From NCBI GenBank assembly GCA_963706315.1, contig CAVPMA010000012.1:1-64000 (forward strand): a DNA stretch of 64,000 nt. The letters are read 5' to 3'. Shown here piece by piece: positions 41,619-50,354 of the stretch. The notes beneath the pieces were generated by a model, which ran no database searches, was not told where the DNA came from, and was given only the letters and a program-made list of their open reading frames with translations. The stretch comes from CALMEC01 sp963706315. Lineage in GTDB: Bacteria > Actinomycetota > Thermoleophilia > Miltoncostaeales > Miltoncostaeaceae. The translations under genes were made by a program, and so were the position numbers. Positions within the stretch are counted from its first letter, which is position 1; every line of letters begins with the position of its first letter.

Positions 41619-42562
41619 GCTCGGGGCACGACCACGCCCACGGGCACCACCACCACGCCCACGGCGCGAGCGCCGACGGCCGCCGCATCGCCATCGTCCT
41701 CGGGCTCATCTGCGCGTTCATGGCGGTTGAGGTCGTGGTCGGCGTCATCGCGTCGTCCGTCGCGCTGCTCGCCGACGCCGGACACATGCTCGTCGACGTC
41801 GTGGCGCTCACCCTCTCGCTCGTCGCGATCCGTGTGGCGGCCCGCCCCGCGGCGGGTGCGATGACATTCGGGCTGCGGCGGGTCGAGATCCTCTCCGCCC
41901 AGGCGAACGGCCTGACCCTGCTCGTGCTGGCGGGGCTCGTGATCTACGAGTCGATCCGTCGCCTGATCGAGCCGCCCGACGTTGCCGGAGCATCCGTGCT
42001 GGTCGTCGCCTCGATCGGGGCGGTGGTGAACCTCGTCGCGTTGTGGATCCTCGCGGGTGCGAACCGCGACAGCCTGAACGTCGAGGGCAGCTACCAGCAC
42101 GTCCTGATGGACCTGCTCGGATCGATCGCCGCCATCATCGCGGGGGCGGTCATCCTCGCGACCGGCGCCGATCGCGCCGACGCGATCGCGGCGCTCGCCG
42201 TGGCGCTCCTGATGCTGAAGTCTGCGTGGGGGCTGCTGCGCGCGACCGGCCGGGTGCTGCTCGAAGCGGCGCCCGAAGGACTCGATCCCGACGAGATCGG
42301 CCAGGCCCTCGTGGCGCAGCCGGGGATCGTCGAGATCCACGACCTTCACGTGTGGGAGGTGACCTCGGGCTTCGCCGCGCTCTCGGCGCACGTGATCGTG
42401 GAGGCCGACGTGGACTGCCACGTGGCACGACGCGGGCTCGAGCGCCTGCTCGCCGAGCGGTACGGCGTGACCCACACCACGCTGCAGACCGAGCACGCCG
42501 GTGAGCGGCTCCACACGATCGACGGGCCGTCCGGTCGCGGCGCGGAGCACCGTCACCCGTGA
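41615..42562 (+). CDS. cation diffusion facilitator (CzcD-like efflux)
   Basis: A 315-residue metal/proton antiporter. The N-terminus is His-rich (HDHAHGHHHHAHG). Six transmembrane helices follow, with site-A residues HMLVD in helix II (SVALLADAGHMLVDV) and HVLMDLLGS in helix V. A cytosolic ferredoxin-like domain follows (HDLHVWEVTSGFAALSAHV) with zinc-binding HVARRG. It would export zinc or a related divalent ion. It overlaps the GNAT gene by GTGA. Confidence 0.92.
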   Translation: MSSGHDHAHGHHHHAHGASADGRRIAIVLGLICAFMAVEVVVGVIASSVALLADAGHMLVDVVALTLSLVAIRVAARPAAGAMTFGLRRVEILSAQANGLTLLVLAGLVIYESIRRLIEPPDVAGASVLVVASIGAVVNLVALWILAGANRDSLNVEGSYQHVLMDLLGSIAAIIAGAVILATGADRADAIAALAVALLMLKSAWGLLRATGRVLLEAAPEGLDPDEIGQALVAQPGIVEIHDLHVWEVTSGFAALSAHVIVEADVDCHVARRGLERLLAERYGVTHTTLQTEHAGERLHTIDGPSGRGAEHRHP

Positions 42563-42710
42563 CGAATGAGGAGGAGCGGGAGACCGGGCTCGGCTGAACT
42601 TGGCCCCGAGCGCTCCCGCCCGGACTTGAATGGGCGCAGCGACCGCCCATGAGCGACGGGCCGCCGGGCGCGTGGGGACCGACCGGGCGACGCATGTAGC
42701 GTTCCGCCGC

Positions 42711-44033
42711 GTGAGCACGCTCGACACCACACCCGTCCGCATCGGGCTCCTCGGGATCGGCACCGTGGGCGGCGGCACCTACGAGGTGCTCACCCGCAAC
42801 GCCGACGAGATCTCCCGGCGGGTGGGCCGACCGCTCGTGATCACCCGTGTCGCCGACCTCGACCAGGACCTCGCGCGGCGGGTCACCGGCGCCGAGGTGG
42901 AGATCACCGACGACGCGTGGTCGGTGGTGCGCGACCCCGCGATCGACATCGTGATCGAGCTGATCGGCGGGTACGGCATCGCGAAGGACCTCACGCTGGA
43001 GGCCATCGCGAACGGCAAGCACGTGGTCACCGCCAACAAGGCGCTCCTCGCCGTCCACGGCAACGAGATCTTCGCGGCCGCGCGCGCGAACGAGGTGATG
43101 GTGGCGTTCGAGGCCGCGGTGGGCGGTGGGATCCCGATCATCAAGGCGCTGCGCGAGGGGCTCGTCGCGAACCGCATCGAGTGGATCGCCGGGATCATCA
43201 ACGGCACCACCAACTTCATTCTCTCGGAGATGCGAAGCCGCGGCGTCGGGTTCGAGGACGCGCTCGCCGACGCCCAGGCCAAGGGCTATGCCGAGGCCGA
43301 CCCGACGTTCGATGTCGAGGGCGTGGATGCAGCCCACAAGCTCTCGCTCATGTCGGCGATGGCCTTCGGGATCCCGGTGATGTTCGACCAGGCCCACGTG
43401 GAGGGCATCGCCGCGGTGCAGCAGATCGACATCCGGTATGCGGAGGAGCTCGGCTACCGCGTCAAGCTGCTCGGCATCACCAGGCGGCGGGATGACGGCG
43501 TCGAGCTCAGGGTGCACCCCACGCTGATCCCGGCGACGCGGCTGATCGCGAACGTCGAGGGCGTGATGAACGCCGTGGTCGTGATGGGGGACGCGGTCGG
43601 ACCCACCCTCTACTACGGGGCGGGTGCCGGCGCGCAGCCCACGGCGTCCGCCGTCATCGCCGACCTGGTGGACGTGGCGCGGCTCATCACCGCCGACCCC
43701 GAGCACCGGGTGCCGCACCTCGCATTTCAGCCCGACCGGCTCAGCGACATCCCCGTGTTGCCGATCGGGGACGTCGAGACGTCGTACTACCTGCGCCTGC
43801 AGGTTGCCGACGAGCCGGGCGTGCTCGCCGACGTCACCCGCATCCTGGCCGACGAGCGCATCTCCATCGACGCGGCGCTGCAGCGCGAGCCGGGCGAGGA
43901 GGGTCGCGCCGACGTGGTCCTGCTCACCCACGAGAGCGTGGAGCGCGACGTGCGGTCGGCGATCGCCCGGATTGAGGCCCTCCCGGCGACGTTCGGGCAG
44001 GTGGTATCGCTCCGCCTCGAGAAGCTGGCGTAG
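42711..44033 (+). CDS. hom: homoserine dehydrogenase
   Basis: A 440-residue enzyme reducing aspartate semialdehyde to homoserine, the branch point to threonine and methionine. GLLGIGTVGGGTYEVL binds NAD(P), HVVTANKALLAVHG and AAVGGGIPIIKALREGL are family blocks, and INGTTNFILSEM and AEADPTFDVEGVDAAHKL follow. A C-terminal ACT domain (VADEPGVLADVTRILADERI) gives allosteric control, typically by threonine. GTG at 42711. In many actinobacteria hom is next to thrC-thrB; here a broken gene on the other strand intervenes. Confidence 0.93.
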   Translation: MSTLDTTPVRIGLLGIGTVGGGTYEVLTRNADEISRRVGRPLVITRVADLDQDLARRVTGAEVEITDDAWSVVRDPAIDIVIELIGGYGIAKDLTLEAIANGKHVVTANKALLAVHGNEIFAAARANEVMVAFEAAVGGGIPIIKALREGLVANRIEWIAGIINGTTNFILSEMRSRGVGFEDALADAQAKGYAEADPTFDVEGVDAAHKLSLMSAMAFGIPVMFDQAHVEGIAAVQQIDIRYAEELGYRVKLLGITRRRDDGVELRVHPTLIPATRLIANVEGVMNAVVVMGDAVGPTLYYGAGAGAQPTASAVIADLVDVARLITADPEHRVPHLAFQPDRLSDIPVLPIGDVETSYYLRLQVADEPGVLADVTRILADERISIDAALQREPGEEGRADVVLLTHESVERDVRSAIARIEALPATFGQVVSLRLEKLA

Positions 44034-44054
44034 CCGGCGCGACGCCTCAGGCGG

Positions 44055-44854
44055 TTATCCCCGGCGCCTGAGCGTGAGGGTCAGCTGCGTCGTAACGTCG
44101 ACCAGGAGCGCGGCGTCGCTGTTCCCGAGCTTGAAGATGCAGTGCTTGACGACTCTGCGAGCCAGCGTCGTGACGCGCTTCTTGGGGTGAAGCAGCGCCC
44201 TCGGCGTGATCGGGAGGCGGATGTCGGCGAGGCCGCGGCCAGCCAAAGTTGAGTTCGTTGGTGCGTTGCCAGAGTTGCGCGCCGCCCTTGTTGGAGCAGG
44301 CCGGCGCGGAGGACGGGTCGACGGACAGGGCACGCACCGCGAGCAAGGGCAGGGGGCAGTCGGAGCTGCGAAACGACGCTGCCGCGTACAGGGTGTCGTC
44401 CTCACCCCAGACGCGCAGGAAGCCGGCCTTCCATTCGCCGTTGACCGCGAGCCGGAAGCGCTGCGAGCCGCAGGCGCGTGTGGGGGCCGTCCAGTCCTCG
44501 GGCGGCGGGAGGTCTCCGCAGCTTCGGCCGTTGGTGAGGGTCAGCGAGCCGGCCAGCGCCCCGGTCGCCTTCGAGCGGGTCCCGAATGAGAAGGCGAACG
44601 CCGAAGGGCGTCGCGACAGCCGGGCTCGCCGTCGCAGTCGTGAAGTGGAAGTTCATCTCGCCGCTGCCCGTGCCGGTTTGCAGGACGAGCCGGCCGTCGC
44701 CGCAGCCGCCGACGCGGACGTCGCCGTTGAAGCGCCACTGCACCGTCTGGGAGCCCGACACCTTGGCGCTGTAGCTGGTCGGCCGGAGGATCCCGGCGCC
44801 GAGGGCGGCCGAGGCCATCGCGAGCGCAACCACCGCGCTCAGCAGAAACGTCAC
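44055..44854 (-). pseudogene. frameshifted exported protein gene
   Basis: On the minus strand a GTG at 44854 starts a signal peptide (VTFLLSAVVALAMASAALG) and a beta-rich domain (SAKVSGSQTVQWRFNGDVRV). The coding sense then moves frame near 44595-44605 and continues as TRSKATGALAGSLTLTNGRS to about 44250. It shifts again at an AAA run near 44245-44250, ending LADIRLPITPRALLHPKKRV to the TAA at 44055. Two apparent single-base insertions restore one 265-residue protein. It is either a recent pseudogene or carries two sequence errors. The family is unknown to me. Confidence 0.75.
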
Positions 44855-44974
44855 TCCCAGTGGACGCCTCGCGCTTCCCCCGTCGGGAGGCGCTACAGGC
44901 CATACGCCCGGCCCGTGGCGCGTCCGATTGGGTCTCGGGGGCCGCCCGTTGCATCTGTTAAGTTCCCGCGGCCG

Positions 44975-46279
44975 ATGATCGCCCTCCAACAGGTGCTGCC
45001 GCCCTCCGCGGCCATCACAACGGACGGGCACCTCGCGATCGGCGGGTGCGACGTCGTGGACCTCGCCGAGGCGCACGGAACCCCGCTCGTGATCTACGAC
45101 GAGGGCGCCCTCCGCGCGACCGCGCGCGCCTACGTCGCTGCGTTTCGCGCGCACGCGCCGGACGTCGAGGTGATCTACGCCAGCAAGGCGTACTTCGGCC
45201 TCGCGATGCTGCGTGTCGCGCTCGACGAGGGGCTGTCCGTCGACGTCGCGTCCGGGGGCGAGCTGCAGGCCGCGCTCCGCGCGGGCTTCCCGCCCGAGCG
45301 GATCGAGCTGCACGGCAACAACAAGGACGCCGCGGAGATCAGGCAGGCGCTCGACGCCGGCGTGGGCACCATCGTGGTCGACTCGCTCGACGAGGTCGCG
45401 CTGCTCGACCGGCTCGCCGGCGAGCGCGGGGTGCGTCAGCGGGTGCTCATCCGCGTCACGCCGGGCGTCAAGCCGTCGACCCACTCGTACATCTCGACAG
45501 GCCAGCTCGACTCCAAGTTCGGGTTCTCGGTCGAGGGCAGCGCCGCATCCGCGGCCGTCGCCGCGTGCCGCGCCGCACCGTCGCTGGAGCTCGCCGGCCT
45601 GCACTGCCACATCGGCTCCCAGATCTTCGAGCTGGGGAGCTACCGGGCCGCGGCCGCGGTCGTCGCCGACTTCGCAGCCGCCGTCGGGGCCGACGACCTC
45701 ACCACCATCAACATGGGCGGTGGCCTGGGCGTCGCGTACACCCACGCCGACCATCCGCCGTCGATCGAGCACTACGCCGACGTCGTGATGGAGGCGGTCG
45801 CCGCCGAGTGGGCGCGGGTGGGGCTGCCGCTGCCGCGCGTGCAGGTGGAGCCCGGGCGCAGCATGGTCGCCCGCGCCGGGGTGACCGTCTATCGGGTCGG
45901 GACCGTCAAGGTGATCCCCGGTGTGCGAACGTACGCGGCGGTGGACGGGGGGATGAGCGACCTGCTGCGGCCGATGCTCTACGGGGCGGTGTACGAGCCG
46001 TTGCTCGCGAATCGCGCCGAGGAGGAGCCCACCATGCATCTGCGCCTCGTCGGAAAGCATTGCGAGAGCGGCGACGTGATCGTCGGCGACGCCCACCTGC
46101 CCGAGGTGCGCGTGGGCGACCTCGTCTGCGTTCCGGCGACCGGCGCCTACGGAGTGTCGATGGCGTCCAACTACAACGGCGTCACCCGCCCGGCGGTGGT
46201 CTTCGTCGACGCCGGCGCCGCCCGGGTCGTGACCCGCCGCGAGACCTACGACGACCTGTTCGCGCGGGACGTCACGTGA
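44975..46279 (+). CDS. lysA: diaminopimelate decarboxylase
   Basis: A 434-residue fold-type III PLP enzyme that makes lysine from meso-diaminopimelate. The PLP lysine is K71 in VIYASKAYFG. HGNNKDAAEI, GLHCHIGSQIFE, the NMGGGLGVAY phosphate loop and the substrate-binding CESGDV (which supplies the conserved Cys) are present. ATG at 44975. Its stop overlaps thrC as GTGA, so lysine and threonine genes are one operon. Confidence 0.94.
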   Translation: MIALQQVLPPSAAITTDGHLAIGGCDVVDLAEAHGTPLVIYDEGALRATARAYVAAFRAHAPDVEVIYASKAYFGLAMLRVALDEGLSVDVASGGELQAALRAGFPPERIELHGNNKDAAEIRQALDAGVGTIVVDSLDEVALLDRLAGERGVRQRVLIRVTPGVKPSTHSYISTGQLDSKFGFSVEGSAASAAVAACRAAPSLELAGLHCHIGSQIFELGSYRAAAAVVADFAAAVGADDLTTINMGGGLGVAYTHADHPPSIEHYADVVMEAVAAEWARVGLPLPRVQVEPGRSMVARAGVTVYRVGTVKVIPGVRTYAAVDGGMSDLLRPMLYGAVYEPLLANRAEEEPTMHLRLVGKHCESGDVIVGDAHLPEVRVGDLVCVPATGAYGVSMASNYNGVTRPAVVFVDAGAARVVTRRETYDDLFARDVT

Positions 46280-47340
46280 GCGACGGCGCGCCCCGTGGCG
46301 CACTGATCGACCGCTACCGCGACCTGCTGCCCGTCACCGCGTCGACTCCGGTGGTGACGCTGGGGGAGGGGGGCACGCCGCTGGTGCGGCTCGACCGGCT
46401 CTCGGAGCGGCTCGGCCTCGACATCCACGTCAAGCTGGAGGGGATGAACCCCACCGGCAGCTTCAAGGACCGGGGCATGACCGTGGCGCTGTCGAAGGCC
46501 GTCGAGGATGGGGCGGAGGCGGTCATCTGCGCCTCGACGGGCAACACGTCCGCGTCGGCCGCCGCGTACGCGGCCAAGGCGGGGATCCGCGCCGCGGTGC
46601 TCATCCCCGAGGGCAAGATCGCGGCCGGGAAGCTTGCGCAGGCCCTCGTGCACGGCGCGAGGGTGCTCTCGATCGAGGGCAACTTCGACCAGGCCCTCGA
46701 CATGGTGCGGGAGGTCGTGGAGCGCCACCGAGTCGCCCTCGTCAACTCCATCAACCCGTTCCGCATCGCGGGCCAGAAGACCGGGGCCTACGAGGTGTGC
46801 GACGCGCTCGGGGACGCACCCGATGCACTGTGCATCCCGGTGGGAAACGCGGGCAACATCACCGCCTACTGGGCGGGGTTCCGCACCTACCGCGAGATGG
46901 AGCGGTCGCGGCAGCTGCCGAAGATGTTCGGCTTCCAGGCCGCCGGCGCCGCGCCGCTCGTGCTCGGCCACACCGTCGAGCATCCGGAGACCGTCGCCAC
47001 GGCGATCCGGATTGGCAACCCCGCGCGCGGCGACGAGGCGCTGGCGGCGGTGCACGAGAGCGACGGCGCCATCGACGCGGTTACCGACGACGAGATCCTG
47101 GCCGCGTACTCGCTGCTGGCCCGGTCCGAGGGGGTCTTCTGCGAGCCGGCTTCGGCGGCATCGGTGGCGGGTCTCCTCAAGCGCCACGCGGCCGGAGGCT
47201 TCGCCGAGGGTGACCGGGTCGTCTGCGTGCTCACCGGGCACGGGCTCAAGGATCCCGATACCGCAATCGCCGACCAGACCGAGGGCGTGATGGTCGTGCC
47301 GGCAACGCTGGCCGCAGTGGAGGAGGCCCTCTTCGCCTGA
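46276..47340 (+). CDS. thrC: threonine synthase
   Basis: A 354-residue PLP enzyme converting O-phosphohomoserine to threonine. LGEGGTPLVRLDRLSE opens the enzyme, the PLP lysine is K64 in NPTGSFKDRGM, CASTGNTSASAAAYA binds substrate and the glycine-rich loop is PVGNAGNITAYWAG. It is the short form that does not need S-adenosylmethionine. GTG start overlaps the lysA stop. A strong GGAGGAGG sits in its last codons and appears to serve thrB. Confidence 0.94.
   Translation: MSDGAPRGALIDRYRDLLPVTASTPVVTLGEGGTPLVRLDRLSERLGLDIHVKLEGMNPTGSFKDRGMTVALSKAVEDGAEAVICASTGNTSASAAAYAAKAGIRAAVLIPEGKIAAGKLAQALVHGARVLSIEGNFDQALDMVREVVERHRVALVNSINPFRIAGQKTGAYEVCDALGDAPDALCIPVGNAGNITAYWAGFRTYREMERSRQLPKMFGFQAAGAAPLVLGHTVEHPETVATAIRIGNPARGDEALAAVHESDGAIDAVTDDEILAAYSLLARSEGVFCEPASAASVAGLLKRHAAGGFAEGDRVVCVLTGHGLKDPDTAIADQTEGVMVVPATLAAVEEALFA
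47319..47326 (+). promoter_or_regulatory. Shine-Dalgarno site for thrB inside thrC
   Basis: GGAGGAGG lies 12-22 bases before the thrC stop. The best-spaced start is CTG at 47337 (CTGA with the stop), but that is one base out of frame with thrB. The in-frame ATC at 47351 lies 24 bases away. The mismatch is discussed as a finding. Confidence 0.5.
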
Positions 47341-47350
47341 GTCGCTTCGC

Positions 47351-48259
47351 ATCGTCGCGCCGGCCACGTCGGCCAACCTGGGACCCGGGTTCGACACGCT
47401 CGCCCTCGCCCTCGACCTGGCGAACTCCGTCACGGTGACCCGTCGTCCCGGCCCGCTCGAGGTGCACGTCACAGGGGAGGGGGCCGGTGAGCTTCCCGAG
47501 AGCGCCGAGAACCTCGTCTGCCGCGCCATGACGCAGGGGCTCGACTCGCTCGACGGCCTGATCGTGGAATGCGACAACCGCATCCCGCTCGGCCGAGGCC
47601 TTGGCTCCTCCGCGGCCGCGGTGTGCGCCGGCCTCGTGGCGGCCAACGCGCTCGGCGGGCACCGCTGGGCGCCGGACGACCTCCTCCGTCGCGCGGCGGC
47701 GATCGAGGGGCACGCCGACAACGCCGGTGCCTGCATCCTCGGCGGCATCGTCGCGGTCGGGGGCGACGCCCGCGCGGTGCAGATCGCACCGCCGGAGGAT
47801 CTCCTGTTCGTGGCGGTCGTGCCGCGGGAGCGGGTCTCGACGAAGCGTGCGCGGGGCGCGCTCCCCGCGGCGGTGCCGCTCGCCGATGCGGCCGAGACGC
47901 TCGCTCGGGCGATCGGACTGGTGCTCGCGCTTGAGCGTGGCGAGCTGGACGATCTGTACCTGCTGCTCGGCGACCGGTTGCACGAGCCGTATCGCGCGCC
48001 GCTCGTCCCCGGCATCGACCGGCTCCGCGGCCTGTGTGGCGAGCACGGATGCCTCGGGGTCACGATCTCCGGCTCGGGGCCGAGCGTCCTGCTGTGGTGT
48101 CGCCGCGCCGACGCCGCGGGGCTCGCCGCGCGGGCGACCGAGGTGCTGGCCACGGACGGGGTGTCCGCCGAGGTGAGCGTGGTGCGTATCGCACCGGGCG
48201 GGGTGCGGGCCCGGTGGCTCGACGGCCCCGACACCCGGCTCGCGAAAGCCGTCGGGTAG
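47351..48259 (+). CDS. thrB: homoserine kinase
   Basis: About 302 residues of a GHMP kinase that phosphorylates homoserine for ThrC. The N-terminal motif APATSANLGPGFD and the ATP-binding PLGRGLGSSAAAV (near residue 83) are intact, as is the C-terminal GVTISGSGPSVLLW. The frame is open from 47291 but holds no ATG, GTG or TTG before APATSANLGPGFD; the first GTG (47435) would delete that motif. I place the start at ATC 47351 provisionally. A single-base sequence error restoring CTGA-type coupling is an equal alternative. Confidence 0.85.
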   Translation: MVAPATSANLGPGFDTLALALDLANSVTVTRRPGPLEVHVTGEGAGELPESAENLVCRAMTQGLDSLDGLIVECDNRIPLGRGLGSSAAAVCAGLVAANALGGHRWAPDDLLRRAAAIEGHADNAGACILGGIVAVGGDARAVQIAPPEDLLFVAVVPRERVSTKRARGALPAAVPLADAAETLARAIGLVLALERGELDDLYLLLGDRLHEPYRAPLVPGIDRLRGLCGEHGCLGVTISGSGPSVLLWCRRADAAGLAARATEVLATDGVSAEVSVVRIAPGGVRARWLDGPDTRLAKAVG

Positions 48260-48265
48260 CCCGCT

Positions 48266-49489
48266 TTGGGCCGTCTCGATCTCGCGGCGGTCCGGGCGCA
48301 GTTCGCCGCGCTGGGCGACGGCGTGGCCTACCTCGATGGCCCTGGGGGATCCCAGACGCCGGAGCCGGTGATCGCCGCGATGGCGGCGTGCCTCCGCACG
48401 GCGAACGCCAACCTCGACGGAGCCTTCGCCACCAGCACGGCGGCGGGGGCGATCGTCGCCGCCGGCCGGCAGGCCGCCGCGGAGCTCGTGGGCGGCGGTG
48501 CGAACGAGATCGCGTTCGGACCGAACATGTCCACCCTCAACTTCCTGCTCGCCCATGCGGTCGCGCGCACGTTGGAGCCCGGCGACGAGATCGTCACGAC
48601 CGTGCTCGACCATGACGCCAACATCAGCCCGTGGCTGCAGGTGGCAGACGACCACGGCCTCTACGTTCGCACGGTGCCGGTGACCGACCCGGACCTCACG
48701 ATCGACCTGCGGGCCGTGGAGGCGTCGCTCTCGGCGCGTACCCGCGTGGTCGCGTTCACGCTCGCCTCGAACGCGGTCGGCACCGTACCCGACGCCAAGC
48801 GCATCGCCGACCTCGCCCACGACGCCGGAGCGCTCGCCTGGGCCGATGCGGTCCACTACGCCCCGCACCGGCGCATCGATGTGCGCCGGCTGGGCGTCGA
48901 CGTGCTGCTGTGCTCGCCCTACAAGTTCTTCGGTCCGCACCTCGGGGTCGCCTGGGCCCGTCGCCAGCTCCTGGAGTCGTGGCCGGCGGACCGGGTGCGA
49001 CCCGCGGACGAGGCCCCGCCCGGGCACCGGTTCGAGCTGGGGACGCAGAGCCACGAGGCGATCGCCGGACTCACCGCGGCGGTCGACTACCTGGCGTCGG
49101 TCGGATCGGGCCTCGATCGTCGCAGCCGGCTCGACAGCGCGTTTGCCCGCATCCGCGAACACGAGGAGTCGCTGGCCGTGCGGTTCCTCGAGGGCATCGC
49201 GGCGATCGGGGGCGTGACCGTTCACGGCGTCGCCGACCCCCGGCGCATCGGCGAGCGCACCCCGACGTTCTGCCTCAGCATCCCGGGACATACCCCGAGA
49301 CAGGTCGCGGAGCGCTTCGCACAGGACGGCGTGAACGTGTGGGACGGCAACTACTACGCGCCAGAGCTCATGAACCACCTCGGGCTCGAAGGGCGTGGCG
49401 GCGGGGTCCGCATCGGCTTCCTGCACTACACCACCGAGGCGGAGGTCGACCGCGCGGTGACCGCCGTGCGACGGGTCGTCGGCCGGTGA
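48266..49489 (+). CDS. class V aminotransferase (cysteine desulfurase-like)
   Basis: A 407-residue fold-type I PLP enzyme like the SufS-related group. YLDGPGGSQTPEPVIAAM opens it, DHDANISPWLQVA and ALAWADAVHYAPHRRID hold the PLP-contacting His and Asp, and the PLP lysine is in CSPYKFFGPHLG. I see no clear catalytic cysteine loop as in true desulfurases, so sulfur release is not assured; isopenicillin-N-epimerase-like activity is possible. TTG start 6 bases after thrB. Confidence 0.8.
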   Translation: MGRLDLAAVRAQFAALGDGVAYLDGPGGSQTPEPVIAAMAACLRTANANLDGAFATSTAAGAIVAAGRQAAAELVGGGANEIAFGPNMSTLNFLLAHAVARTLEPGDEIVTTVLDHDANISPWLQVADDHGLYVRTVPVTDPDLTIDLRAVEASLSARTRVVAFTLASNAVGTVPDAKRIADLAHDAGALAWADAVHYAPHRRIDVRRLGVDVLLCSPYKFFGPHLGVAWARRQLLESWPADRVRPADEAPPGHRFELGTQSHEAIAGLTAAVDYLASVGSGLDRRSRLDSAFARIREHEESLAVRFLEGIAAIGGVTVHGVADPRRIGERTPTFCLSIPGHTPRQVAERFAQDGVNVWDGNYYAPELMNHLGLEGRGGGVRIGFLHYTTEAEVDRAVTAVRRVVGR

Positions 49490-50340
49490 AGTGGCGTCAC
49501 GCCACGGGCGTGATCGACTGCACCCGCGGGCATCTGGTCGGGATCGTCAACGCAACACCCGACTCGTTCACCGATGAGGGCGCCCACTTCGGCCCCGACC
49601 GGGCCGTCGCCCACGGCGTGCGCCTGGCGCGGCAGGGGGCGAGCGTCGTGGAGGTCGGCGGCGAGTCGCTGCGGTTCTCGGAGCCGACGCCCGTGGACGA
49701 GGAGATCGACCGGGTGGTCCCCGTGATACGGAGGCTCGTCGGGCAGGTCGACGTGCCGGTCGCGATCGACACGTTCAAGGCGCCGGTCGCCGCCGCGGCG
49801 ATCGCGGCGGGTGCGAGCATCCTCAACGACCCGACCGGTCTGCGTGACCCCGCGATGCACGACGTCGTCGCTGGGAGCGGGGTGGGGGTCGTGCTCACGC
49901 ACTTCTTCGGAGAGCCCAAGGTGCGGCCGGAGGCGTTTCCCGCGGTCGACGTGCCCGCCACCATCATCGCCTGGGCTGACGAGGCGATCGTCGCGGCCGA
50001 GGCGGCGGGAATCGACCCGGAGCGGACCGTGCTCGACCCCGGGCTGGGGCTCGGAAAGTCGCCGGAGCAGGATCTCGACCTTCTGCACCGGCTCGCCGAG
50101 CTGCATGTCGTGGGCCGGCCCATCTTCGTGCCGATCTCGAACAAGAAGGTCATCGGCGCCGTCACCGGGGCCCTGGCGAAGCAGCGCCTCGCCGGCACCA
50201 CGGCCGCGCTGGCCTGGTGCCGTGCCCAGGGCGCGACGATCTTCCGGGTGCACAACGTGCGCTTCCTCGCCCGGGCGCTCACGATGTCGGACGCCCTCGT
50301 CGACGGGGTTCCGGCGCGCTGGCACGACGTTCCCAAGTGA
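49486..50340 (+). CDS. folP: dihydropteroate synthase-like enzyme
   Basis: A 284-residue TIM barrel of the pterin-binding family, which joins pterin pyrophosphate to p-aminobenzoate in folate synthesis. Present are GIVNATPDSFTDEG, AIDTFKAPVAAAAI, LNDPTGLRDPAM and the pterin-site DPGLGLGKSPEQ and SNKKVIGAVTG. The loop usually read GGESTRPG is GGESLRFSEP here, so the Thr and Pro that contact p-aminobenzoate or sulfonamides are changed. It may be a divergent but working DHPS or a relative. GTG overlaps the previous stop. Confidence 0.78.
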   Translation: MKWRHATGVIDCTRGHLVGIVNATPDSFTDEGAHFGPDRAVAHGVRLARQGASVVEVGGESLRFSEPTPVDEEIDRVVPVIRRLVGQVDVPVAIDTFKAPVAAAAIAAGASILNDPTGLRDPAMHDVVAGSGVGVVLTHFFGEPKVRPEAFPAVDVPATIIAWADEAIVAAEAAGIDPERTVLDPGLGLGKSPEQDLDLLHRLAELHVVGRPIFVPISNKKVIGAVTGALAKQRLAGTTAALAWCRAQGATIFRVHNVRFLARALTMSDALVDGVPARWHDVPK

Positions 50341-50354
50341 TAGGTTCCCGCCCC

